Source of the DNA: Desulfobacterales bacterium
Lineage (GTDB): Bacteria; Desulfobacterota; Desulfobulbia; Desulfobulbales; BM004
Reading direction: 5' to 3'
Length of the DNA stretch: 8,549 bases
Assembly: GCA_012974315.1 (NCBI GenBank)
Contig: JAAXQI010000124.1
Coordinates: 1 to 8,549, forward strand
How positions within the stretch are numbered: position 1 is the stretch's first letter; the number at the start of each line of letters is the position of its first letter. This document shows, piece after piece, positions 1 through 6,957 of this stretch. Position numbers and translations under genes: made by a program. The notes beneath the pieces were generated by a model, which worked only from the letters and a program-made list of their open reading frames with translations, did not search any database and was not told the origin of the DNA.

Positions 1-19
1 AGATGTGTATAAGAGACAG
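1..19. other. Tn5/Nextera mosaic-end adapter remnant (not genomic)
   Basis: The first 19 bases read AGATGTGTATAAGAGACAG, an exact match to the transposase mosaic end used in Nextera library preparation. This is untrimmed adapter at a contig end. Genomic sequence begins at about base 20, and the 58 bases from there to the first stop codon hold no recognisable feature. Confidence 0.96.
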
Positions 20-77
20 ATATATCACAAGGCGTGTCCGAAAGGGATAGTCTCAATGTATCCGTATTTTTTATTTA

Positions 78-560
78 TTAGACAAACAGGTTAATATTTG
101 CATCCAGGCCAAAGTCGAGATAGTCGGCGGCACCACCAACTTTAACACCTTCGATAAGGTCATCCTTGGTTAAACCGGTCATTTCCAGGGTCGGGGTGCA
201 GGCAACCATCTTGACATCCATTTCAAGGCATATTTCCAACAACTCAGGAACTGACGGCCAGTTAATCTTGCCCATCATTGATTTCATCATCATTGTACCA
301 AGCGCTGTCATGCCCGGAAGCATACCGATGATGTTCGGCATGGGAACAGGTGAAGGCATGGCAGGGTTGGCAATGGGAGCTACTTGCAGTTTTGCATACT
401 TATGCTTGTTGACGATATCAACACCATAAAAGGTGTAAAATATCATGCACTCCACATCCATGGCTGCAGCAGTGGAAGCAAGAATCAATGGCGGATATGC
501 CATATCAAGTGTTCCCTTTGATGCAATGATTGCCATTCTTTTTGGTTTTTCTTCGCTCAT
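78..560 (-). CDS. DsrE/DsrF-like (DrsE_2-type) sulfur-relay protein
   Basis: This 160-residue protein has no signal peptide and is probably cytoplasmic. It opens with a beta strand (KRMAIIASKGTLDMAYPPL, residues 7-25) typical of the DsrE-like fold. A Met- and Pro-rich stretch follows at about residues 67-97. Near the C-terminus is VKMVACTPTLEMTGL (117-130), where Cys121 sits at the position of the family's conserved cysteine; the other cysteines are Cys38 and Cys111. Family knowledge: DsrE/TusD relatives carry persulfide sulfur on such a cysteine and pass it between TusA-like carriers, and the DrsE_2 branch is often found beside YeeE/YedE permeases. The start is fixed by an AGGAGG site seven bases upstream. 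It lies 47 bases downstream of the marR-like gene on the same strand and is probably cotranscribed with it. Role as a sulfur (or selenium) carrier is inferred; no TusA gene is visible, though the contig ends just beyond this gene. Confidence 0.88.
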   Translation of the reverse strand: MSEEKPKRMAIIASKGTLDMAYPPLILASTAAAMDVECMIFYTFYGVDIVNKHKYAKLQVAPIANPAMPSPVPMPNIIGMLPGMTALGTMMMKSMMGKINWPSVPELLEICLEMDVKMVACTPTLEMTGLTKDDLIEGVKVGGAADYLDFGLDANINLFV

Positions 561-607
561 CGTTTTCCTCCTGGGATTAATTGTATCTAAATTTTTGAAT
601 GTATTAT

Positions 608-1087
608 TTAGGCTAATTGAGCCTTTACGGACTCCATTGAAGACCGCAGGGTTTCTAAAGCGCTTATAACGCCGGTACGCTGGATAGGATCTATATGATC
701 AAGAAGCTGTTGGTGCAGGGTAAACATGAATTCCTCAATTTCTCTCACTTTCCGCTGCCCGACAGGGGTAAGGCTGATAAGCTTGACACGGGCATCGTTC
801 GGGTCTTGTGATCTCTGTACAAGTCCTTTTTTAACAAGATTTTCAATTATGACGGTTGCCCTGCTTTTTGCCACATCCAGCAGTCCTGATATCTGGATGC
901 CGGTCAGGTATTTATGACCCTCAAAGAGCATGAGGCACCTGAGTTCTGCCTGGGGCACCTTAAAGGCCTTCGCTTCAGTGGCGTAACGTTCCTTGCAGCA
1001 ATTGTGCAGCTCACCGATGAGTTCCTGCAGCTTGTTGGCCTGGTATTCTAAAATGCGAACATCATTTGTTTGGTTGACATCGTTCAT
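608..1087 (-). CDS. MarR-family transcriptional regulator
   Basis: This 159-residue protein has a normal MarR length and layout. An N-terminal dimerisation helix spans about residues 10-40. A winged helix-turn-helix follows, with the recognition helix around AKSRATVIIENLVKKGLV (73-90) and a wing with the typical DPNDAR...LTPVG pattern (95-110). A C-terminal helical region covers 112-158. Cys30-Cys31 and Cys51 could make it thiol or persulfide responsive, but that is speculation. The first gene of the minus-strand pair with the DsrE-like gene, it is divergent from the permease pair, so it probably controls one or both units and itself. The ATG at 1087 is the only plausible early start, yet it has no good ribosome binding site, and the predicted promoter at 1098-1127 would give a leader of only about four bases. 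It may therefore be translated nearly leaderless. Confidence 0.92.
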   Translation of the reverse strand: MNDVNQTNDVRILEYQANKLQELIGELHNCCKERYATEAKAFKVPQAELRCLMLFEGHKYLTGIQISGLLDVAKSRATVIIENLVKKGLVQRSQDPNDARVKLISLTPVGQRKVREIEEFMFTLHQQLLDHIDPIQRTGVISALETLRSSMESVKAQLA

Positions 1088-1102
1088 GATGTGAACTATA
1101 TT
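1074..1102 (+). promoter_or_regulatory. sigma70-like promoter towards the YeeE/YedE pair
   Basis: TTGACA at 1074-1079 (consensus) is followed by a 17-base spacer and TATATT at 1097-1102 (five of six matches). Transcription would start near 1109 and give a leader of about 200 bases before the permease ATG at 1307. The -35 lies inside the 5' end of the divergent marR-like gene. This is a prediction from sequence only. Confidence 0.55.
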
Positions 1103-1127
1103 AACGGAAGTTTTTGTTCTTTGTCAA
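1098..1127 (-). promoter_or_regulatory. sigma70-like promoter towards marR-dsrE
   Basis: Read on the minus strand, TTGACA (1127-1122) is followed by an 18-base spacer and TAATAT (1103-1098, four of six matches). It faces the plus-strand promoter and the two -10 elements lie on the same base pairs, so a protein bound here would affect both transcripts. Start of transcription would fall near 1091, almost at the marR ATG. Confidence 0.45.
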
Positions 1128-1135
1128 GAAGAAAG

Positions 1136-1162
1136 TTAACAGTCGTATTTATCTGGTGTTAA
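1136..1162. promoter_or_regulatory. candidate operator: TTAACA/TGTTAA inverted repeat
   Basis: TTAACA (1136-1141) and TGTTAA (1157-1162) form an exact inverted repeat with a 15-base spacer; half-site centres are 21 bases apart, about two helical turns. A second hint in the same 219-base gap is a near direct repeat, TGAACTATATTAA (1092-1104) and TGAACTATTAA (1272-1282). Either could bind the adjacent MarR protein, but AT-rich chance repeats cannot be excluded. Confidence 0.28.
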
Positions 1163-1306
1163 TCCTTATTTTCTCATGTTTTTCTAATATATTACAAATG
1201 GAAAAATAAAAAAATCAACTTCGGTAAAACTAGAGATAGTAATAATTAATTCCAGTAAAAAGTAAATCATATGAACTATTAAGTTTAAAATTAGTGGAGA
1301 AGAGTC

Positions 1307-1837
1307 ATGGAACAAAAAAGTGTTGAGAATGGAGGATGGAGTCCATACCTGGCCGGAGGTCTTAGCGGACTGGTAATAATTGTTTCCGTCCTGTGGACCG
1401 GAAAGTTTTTTGGGGCATCCACATCGTTTGTGCGTTCAGTGGGAATGCTGGAAAACTATTTTGACCCCGAGCGTGTGGCCCAGCTAGATTATTTTGTCAG
1501 GTATCTCCCCAAATTTGACTGGCAGCTGTTGTTTGTAATCGGAATTTTTGTGGGTTCCCTTATAGCTTCACTTTCGTCAAATACTTTTAAGTGGCAGGGA
1601 GTGCCGGATATGTGGGCTGAACGGTTCGGGACCAATCCTGCACTGCGGGGAATTGTGGCATTTATTGGCGGAATTATTGCCATGTACGGTGCCAGGCTGG
1701 CAGGAGGCTGCCCGAGCGGCCATGGCCTTTCAGGAATAATTCAGCTTGCAGTAAGCGGGCTGATCGCCATGGTATTTTTCTTTGTCGGCGGCATCATTAT
1801 GGCCCGGCTGGTCTATTGTGGAGGTAACTGCAAATGA
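1307..1837 (+). CDS. YeeE/YedE family permease, first half-protein (DUF395, sulfur transport)
   Basis: This 176-residue integral membrane protein has hydrophobic segments near residues 14-31, 72-90, 113-128 and 143-168. The family signature RLAGGCPSGHGLSG lies at 130-143, with Cys135 as the conserved pore cysteine. Family knowledge: fused YeeE proteins (TsuA) import thiosulfate through cysteine-lined paths, and split YedE-type pairs are thought to move sulfur species; YedE relatives have also been proposed to take part in selenium metabolism. A GGAGA at 1296-1300 supports the ATG at 1307. The stop codon overlaps the start of the next gene (ATGA at 1834-1837), so the two are translationally coupled and probably form one transporter. 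Upstream DNA holds a candidate promoter and operator facing the marR-like gene. Substrate is not determinable from sequence. Confidence 0.9.
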   Translation: MEQKSVENGGWSPYLAGGLSGLVIIVSVLWTGKFFGASTSFVRSVGMLENYFDPERVAQLDYFVRYLPKFDWQLLFVIGIFVGSLIASLSSNTFKWQGVPDMWAERFGTNPALRGIVAFIGGIIAMYGARLAGGCPSGHGLSGIIQLAVSGLIAMVFFFVGGIIMARLVYCGGNCK

Positions 1838-2363
1838 GCGCTGAAATGATCTTTGGACTTATTACCGGTATATCCTTTGGCTTTTTGCTTCAAAAGGGAG
1901 GGGTGGTCAGATACGATAAACAGCTTGGAGCACTGCGCTTCAAGGACATGACCATTTTGAAATTCATGCTGTCTGCCATCATTGTGGGCATGGTGGGAAT
2001 TCATTTTTTTGAGATTTTTGGTCTTGTGCAACTTTTATATAAACCAGTGGTGCTTGGCGAAAATATTGCCGGAGGACTGATTTTCGGTCTTGGATGGGGA
2101 CTCCTGGGCTACTGCCCAGGCACCCAGGGCGGTGCACTCGGGGAAGGCCGCTGGGATTCCCTCTGGGGCATCCTTGGCATGATAGTCGGGGCCGGAGTGT
2201 ATGCCGAAACCTATCCCCTTCTCATGGATAGGTTTCTCGATTGGGGAATTTCGGCTACCTTTCCCTGCCCCAGTTGCTTGGTTTAGACCGTTGGCTGGTT
2301 ATTATAGTTTTTGTGACTGGTGTACTGGCCATGTTTCGCTGGTTCGAGAAAAAGGGCCTTTAG
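1834..2363 (+). CDS. YeeE/YedE family permease, second half-protein (frameshifted near C-terminus)
   Basis: This is the partner half of the permease above, coupled through a 4-base ATGA overlap. The family motif GLLGYCPGTQGGALGEGRW lies at about residues 89-107, with conserved Cys94. As sequenced, the frame runs to a TAG at 2284-2286 (150 residues) and ends in WGISATFPCPSCLV, which is unlike the family. A -1 shift at the G run 2243-2246, after Trp137, restores a proper family ending: GNFGYLSLPQLLG, a last membrane helix (WLVIIVFVTGVLAMF) and the basic tail RWFEKKGL, stopping at TAG 2361-2363. That gives 176 residues, the same as its partner. A lost G in the run (four Gs where five are needed) is the simplest cause, whether sequencing error or recent mutation. 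Programmed -1 frameshifting is possible but no slippery heptamer is evident. Coordinates cover the restored frame. Confidence 0.85.
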
Positions 2364-2383
2364 TAAATAATTTTATGTAACCA

Positions 2384-2415
2384 GGGGACAAATTTCAAAT
2401 CTGTCTCCTTTTATT
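2384..2415 (+). repeat. GGGGACA-type imperfect palindromic repeat, copy A
   Basis: This is an imperfect palindrome (arms 2384-2395 and 2397-2408, two imperfect positions) followed by TTTTATT. It matches copy B at 6915-6946 at 29 of 32 positions in the same orientation. It lies 20 bases after the restored permease stop and may be a dispersed REP-like element that also weakly terminates transcription. Confidence 0.6.
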
Positions 2416-2429
2416 AAGCTATAGTACAG

Positions 2430-2463
2430 AAAAGCCTTTCCAGATTTGGAAAGGCTTTTTTTT
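2430..2463 (+). terminator. strong intrinsic terminator after the permease pair
   Basis: A perfect 12-base-pair stem pairs AAAAGCCTTTCC (2430-2441) with GGAAAGGCTTTT (2448-2459) around a six-base loop. The final T run continues to 2463. It separates permease transcription from the formate dehydrogenase gene. Confidence 0.9.
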
Positions 2464-2592
2464 ATGGAAAATTTAAATATCTGCTGTGGTTTTAAGACCA
2501 GGAATAATCAATGCCATCCTGATTATGGAAAAAACGGGTTTTAAAAGCAAAGCGGGAATAATAAAAATATGAGTAGAAATACCTAATAAAAG

Positions 2593-2622
2593 TTGATTTT
2601 AAAAATACTCTTTTGTTAGTAT
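2593..2622 (+). promoter_or_regulatory. possible sigma70-like promoter for the formate dehydrogenase gene
   Basis: TTGATT (2593-2598), an 18-base spacer and TAGTAT (2617-2622) each match four of six consensus bases. Transcription would start near 2629 and leave a leader of about 70 bases. Since a terminator lies just upstream, a promoter must exist in the 2464-2690 stretch; this is the best-looking candidate but weak. No convincing sigma54 site was seen. The rest of that stretch is AT-rich and holds no gene I can support. Confidence 0.3.
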
Positions 2623-2700
2623 GGTGTTTTCGCAAAATTACAGTAAAAACGCAGTGGCGTCCTCTCCCCCCTGTTCCCTTAACTCATTGGAGTCTGAAGA

Positions 2701-5700
2701 ATGAAGATTACTATAAATGGAATGGAAATAATCGCCCAGGAGTCCATAACAATCCTTGAAGCGGCAAAGCAGGCGGGAATTTATATTCCCACTCTCTGTC
2801 ATGTGAGGGGAAAGAATGCGGACAATCCTTGCGGACTTTGTGTTGTCGAGGTGGAAGGCTCTGAAACCCCGGTGCGTTCCTGTGACACAAATGTCCAGGA
2901 AGGGATGTGCATCAGCACGGACTCCGAGGCGATGAAGAAGCTGCGCAGTGAGCGGTTGGCCATTCTTGCTGAAACCCATTTCGGCGATTGCAAGGCTCCA
3001 TGCAATCTGACCTGCCCGGGCCAGATCAATGTGCAGGGTTATATAGCCCATGTTGCTAAAGGTCAATACGAAGAGGCTCTGCGTCTGGTTATGGAACGCA
3101 ATCCTTTTCCCTTTTCCGTGGGCAGGGTCTGTCCCCGTTTCTGTGAAACCAAATGTAGACGTGTGTTGGTGGAAGAGCCCATCGCAATCAATCATCTCAA
3201 GCGTTTTGTGGCTGACTGGTGCATGGCCAATAAAATTGATCTGAGAATCCCCAAAGACCTGGCCACCGGCAAAAAAGTGGCAGTAATTGGTGGTGGACCG
3301 GCAGGTTTGACAGGTGCCTATTTCCTGAGCAGGAAAGGACACGAGGTAACTGTCTACGAAGCTGCACCTAAGCTGGGCGGTATGCTGCGTTATGGTTTCC
3401 CGGAGTTTAAAATCCCCAAGGCTGTCCTGGATTATGAAATAAATACCCTTTTGCAGCTGGGGATTATTGTTCAGACCGGTCAGAAATGGGGTGTTGATTA
3501 TACGCTGCAGGATCTCAAGGATTCCGGTTTTGATGCGATTCTTATTGCGATCGGCAATCCGGTGGACAAACTTCTGGAAATCCCGGGTGGATCTCTGTCC
3601 GGTGTTATGGGGTCTTCTGAATTTCTGAAAAAGATCACCACCGGCGAAGATGCTGACTATGGCAAACGGGCCGTTGTTCTCGGCGGCAACAATATCGCTG
3701 TGGAATCTGCCCGGGCACTCGTCAGGTCAGGCGTGGACGAGGTAACCATTATTTATCCACGGCCCAAAGAGGAAATGCCTGCCCACGAGCGAAATGTCAA
3801 GGATGCAGAAAGCGAGGGTGTCAAATTTTTGGATATGGCATCACCGGTAGAGATTGGTGCTGTGGATAGTGGGCTGGATATTGAACTGATCCGAATGGAA
3901 CTTGGGGAACCTGATAAGCGGGGCAAACGCAATCCGGTGGAGATTTCCGGATCGAACATGCATCTGCAGGTTGATACAGTAGTCTATTCCATGGGGAAAA
4001 TGGCCAGCAAAGATGGATTTGCCGGCGGTTCTCTTGAGGAATGCCTGGAGTTGACCCCGGCTGGAAACATTAAGTCGAATCCTCGTAACTTTCTAACTAA
4101 TCTCGAAGGGATATATGCAGCCGGTGACGCGACCAGCGGGCCCCGTTCCGTCATCCAGGCAGTAGTTGGTGCCCGTAGATCGGCGGAAAATATTCATGTC
4201 CAGATCATGGGAGTGGAGAAAGAGGCAGGGGAAGGCCGCTTTAATTTTTCCCGCGGTAAATCCTTTAATGATGTCGTGCCTGAAACTTTTACAGGAATCA
4301 GTTCAGCACATCGGGGACAGATGCCCGAGCGCCAGCCGGAAAGCTCTATCTTGGACTTTGAAGAGGTTAAGCTCGGTTTTAACGAGGAAATGGCCAGAAA
4401 GGAGGCTGAACGCTGCCTTTCCTGCGGTTGTACTGCCTTTGACCGGTGCGATCTGAAGAGGCTTTCTATTGATAACGATATTAATCTCAACAAGACCGGC
4501 ATGGGCAAAAAGCCTCTCTATGAAAAGGACGCATCCCATCCGGCAATAACCGTTGATCTTAACAAATGCATATTCTGCCAGCGCTGTATGAACTCCTGTG
4601 CCTATGATGCCCTGGAGCTTTCGGCTTCCGGCTTTGATGAGAAGGGCAGGGCTGAGGGAATTTCCCTGCTGTTTAACGGGAAATGTGTTTCCTGCGGCAA
4701 GTGCGTTGATAACTGTTCCACCGGTGCGCTCAACAAGAAGGAGCAGATCGTACCCATGGTTAACGAAGTTATAGAAGAGGTGCGGACTACCTGTCCCTAT
4801 TGTGGAACAGGCTGTCAGCTCGAGCTTAAAGTAAAGGGAAATACTCTCATGGAGGTAACGGCCAATCCCGATCAGCTGCCCAATTACGGAGATCTTTGCG
4901 TCAAGGGACGATTCGGCCACTCTTTCCTCAGTCATCCGGACAGGCTCACAACTCCTCTGGTGCGTCGTCAAAAGGGTGGCGATCTGGAACCTGTAAGCTG
5001 GAATGAGGCCCTTGATTTTGTGGTCGATAAATTCCGCGACGTTCTTGCTGACAAGGGCCCGGATGCTTTGGCAGGTCTTTCTTCAGCACGCTGCACCACT
5101 GAAGAGAACTATGTCTTTCAGAAATTTTTCCGCCTGCAGATCGGCACTAATAATATAGACCATTGTGCCCGTTACTGACACAGTCCTACGGTGACCGGTC
5201 TGGTCACAGTGTTGGGTTCCGGTGCTATGAGTAACGACATTGCCGGTATTGCAGATATTGACGCAATGCTGGTTATCGGTTCGAACACCACTGAAACACA
5301 CCCGGTAATCGGTTTGCGTATGCTGCAGGCAGCCAAAAAACACGGTACACAGATAATTGTTGCTGATCCCCGCCGTATCAAGCTTGCTGATCAAGCCAGG
5401 CTGTGGTTGTCCCAGAAGCCCGGTACGGATGCAGCGCTGATTAACGGGCTGTGCCATGTCATTATACGTGATAATCTCGTTGATCAGGACTTCGTAAAGG
5501 AAAGAACCGAGAATTTTGAAGTCTTTGCCAAAGCAGTTGTTGAATGTACTCCGGAATGGGCTGAAAAGATTACCGGGGTGCCGGCTGCGGATATCGAAAA
5601 GGCGGCAAAAATCTATGGATCCGCTGAACGGGCCGCTATCTATTATACAATGGGTATAACCCAGCATACCTCGGGAACTGACAATGTTAAATGCCTGGCC

Positions 5701-6855
5701 AATCTTGCGCTTATGACCGGTAATCTCGGGAAGCCCGGTACCGGCCTGAATCCGCTGCGCGGCCAGAATAATGTCCAGGGCGCCAGTGATATGGCATGTG
5801 CGCCTGTGTTTTTACCGGGGTATCAACGTGTTGATAATGATGAGGCCCGGCTCCGGTTTGAAAAATTGTGGGGAGGCCCTTTGCCAGCCAAGCCTGGCCT
5901 GGCTGCCACTGAAATGACCCAGGCAATGATTGACGGCTCCATTGATGCCATGTGGATCATGGGAGAGAATCCGGTTATGAGCGATCCGAATTCCAACCAT
6001 GCCCGCAAGGCGTTTGAAAGCGTTAAATTTCTTGTGGTGCAGGATATTTTTCTCTCTGAAACTGCGGAACTTGCAGATGTGGTGCTGCCGGCAGCTGCTT
6101 ACGCAGAAAAAGAGGGGACATTTACCAACACGGAGCGCAGGGTGCAGCGGGTCCGGCAGGCCCTGTTGCCGCCGAAAGGGGCCTGTGATGATTTGTCCAT
6201 TATTCAGGCAATCTCCGATCGTATGGACCCAGACCGGGAAATCACATGGGCAAGCGATTTCCAGCCGGGGTCAGACAGAATGGATGTATCAAAGGCAGAG
6301 GAAGTTTTCAACGAAGTAGCGAGCGTCTGGCCGGCTATTGCAGGTATAAACTACAAGCGTCTTGAAGGAGACGGAATACAATGGCCCTGTCCTGCAGAAG
6401 ATCATCCCGGCACGCCCGTACTGTTTGAGAATGGATTTCCCCGTGGTCTGGCCACCTTCACTCCTGTTACCTGGAGGGCTCCGGAGGAACTGACGGACGA
6501 TGAATATCCATTTATTCTTACCACCGGCCGGGTACTTTATCAGTATCATACCGGTACCATGACCCGTCGGTCACAGGTGCTTGAGAACGCCGATCGTGGT
6601 CCTGTCGTTGAAATGAACCCCGAGGATGCCGAACGTTTAAAGATTAAAGACGGTGAGCAGGTTAATGTCGCGTCACGTCGCGGCACCATTACGCTTCCGG
6701 TTTTCGTAACGGATCGAATCAGCCCTGGAGTAACCTTCATTCCATTTCATTACAGGGAGGCTGCTGCCAATCTGCTTACCAATGATGCCCTTGATCCCGA
6801 CTGCAAAATTCCGGAAGCCAAGGTATGTGCTGTAAAGGTGGAAAAAAAGGAATAG
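2701..6855 (+). CDS. fdhA: Selenocysteine formate dehydrogenase alpha subunit fused to a GltD-like flavoprotein
   Basis: Oxidises formate to CO2, or the reverse, at a Mo/W-bis-pterin site. One frame of 1384 residues contains an in-frame TGA at codon 826, read as Sec. Domains in order: 2Fe-2S ferredoxin (Cys33, 44, 47, 61); GltD-like N-terminal cluster region (Cys97, 101, 105, 144, 148, 152); FAD site VIGGGPAG (195-202); NAD(P)H site VVLGGNN (325-331) and GIYAAGDATSGP (470-481); cysteine group 572, 575, 577, 583; two 4Fe-4S sites (623-633 and 662-672); catalytic domain with its own cluster (Cys698, 701, 705, 733), Lys735, and Sec826-His827 in DHCARYUHSPT; pterin motif LRGQNNVQGASD (1019-1030); C-terminal pterin-binding domain (about 1265-1384). 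GGAG at 2689-2692 supports the start. No other subunit gene is adjacent, so it looks monocistronic. The fused flavin module suggests internal electron transfer to or from NAD(P)H; cofactor preference is unknown. Ordinary tools would split it at 5178. Confidence 0.93.
5176..5216 (+). promoter_or_regulatory. UGA selenocysteine codon with bacterial SECIS hairpin
   Basis: TGA at 5176-5178 is followed by a perfect six-base-pair stem, GTGACC (5191-5196) and GGTCAC (5202-5207), around a GGTCT loop (5197-5201). The loop begins 19 bases after the TGA, within the spacing usual for bacterial SECIS elements, and resembles the GGUCU apical loop of E. coli fdhF that SelB recognises. Weaker pairing can extend the helix below a G-A mismatch (5185-5189 with 5209-5215). 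The element lies within the coding sequence. Confidence 0.88.
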
Positions 6856-6862
6856 TTAAAAA

Positions 6863-6905
6863 AATGGAGCACAACCCTTTACAGGTTATGCTCCATTGAG
6901 TTTTT
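6863..6905 (+). terminator. intrinsic terminator after the formate dehydrogenase gene
   Basis: AATGGAGCACAACC (6863-6876) pairs with GGTTATGCTCCATT (6884-6897), 13 of 14 positions, around a seven-base loop. TTTTT follows at 6901-6905. It starts eight bases after the stop codon. Confidence 0.8.
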
Positions 6906-6914
6906 GTAAATTGC

Positions 6915-6946
6915 GGGGACAGATTTTAAATCTGTCCCCTTTTATT
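6915..6946 (+). repeat. GGGGACAGATTT perfect palindromic repeat, copy B
   Basis: GGGGACAGATTT (6915-6926) and AAATCTGTCCCC (6928-6939) form a perfect 12-base inverted repeat around one T. TTTTATT follows, as in copy A at 2384-2415. It sits between two convergent genes and could also act as a backup plus-strand terminator. The type resembles dispersed REP-like palindromes; no transposase gene is in the window. Confidence 0.7.
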
Positions 6947-6957
6947 TCTGAGTTAGA

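Noticed and set aside
2464..2580. Short frames of about 25 codons between the terminator and the formate dehydrogenase promoter region
   Set aside because: No Shine-Dalgarno site or recognisable peptide; length expected by chance.
2621..2640. Possible sigma54 promoter (GG...GC) before the formate dehydrogenase gene
   Set aside because: The GG and GC are about seven bases apart rather than ten, and the rest of the consensus is missing.
2638..3342. 234-residue minus-strand open frame
   Set aside because: It lies antisense to the ferredoxin/GltD region of the formate dehydrogenase gene and shows no recognisable domain; the plus-strand frame is clearly coding.
4303..4971. 222-residue minus-strand open frame
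   Set aside because: Antisense shadow of the Fe-S cluster and catalytic N-terminal region of the formate dehydrogenase gene.
5176..5191. TGA as a true stop, giving an 825-residue protein and a second gene starting at GTG 5191
   Set aside because: The frame and domain continue across the codon, the active-site context matches Sec enzymes, a SECIS hairpin follows, and no ribosome site precedes 5191.
5083..5667. 194-residue minus-strand open frame spanning the UGA codon
   Set aside because: Antisense shadow of a strongly conserved catalytic region, with no recognised product.
2384..6946. Composite transposon bounded by the two GGGGACA palindromes
   Set aside because: No transposase gene or target-site duplication is visible, and the repeats are only 32 bases and palindromic; a dispersed REP-like element is simpler.
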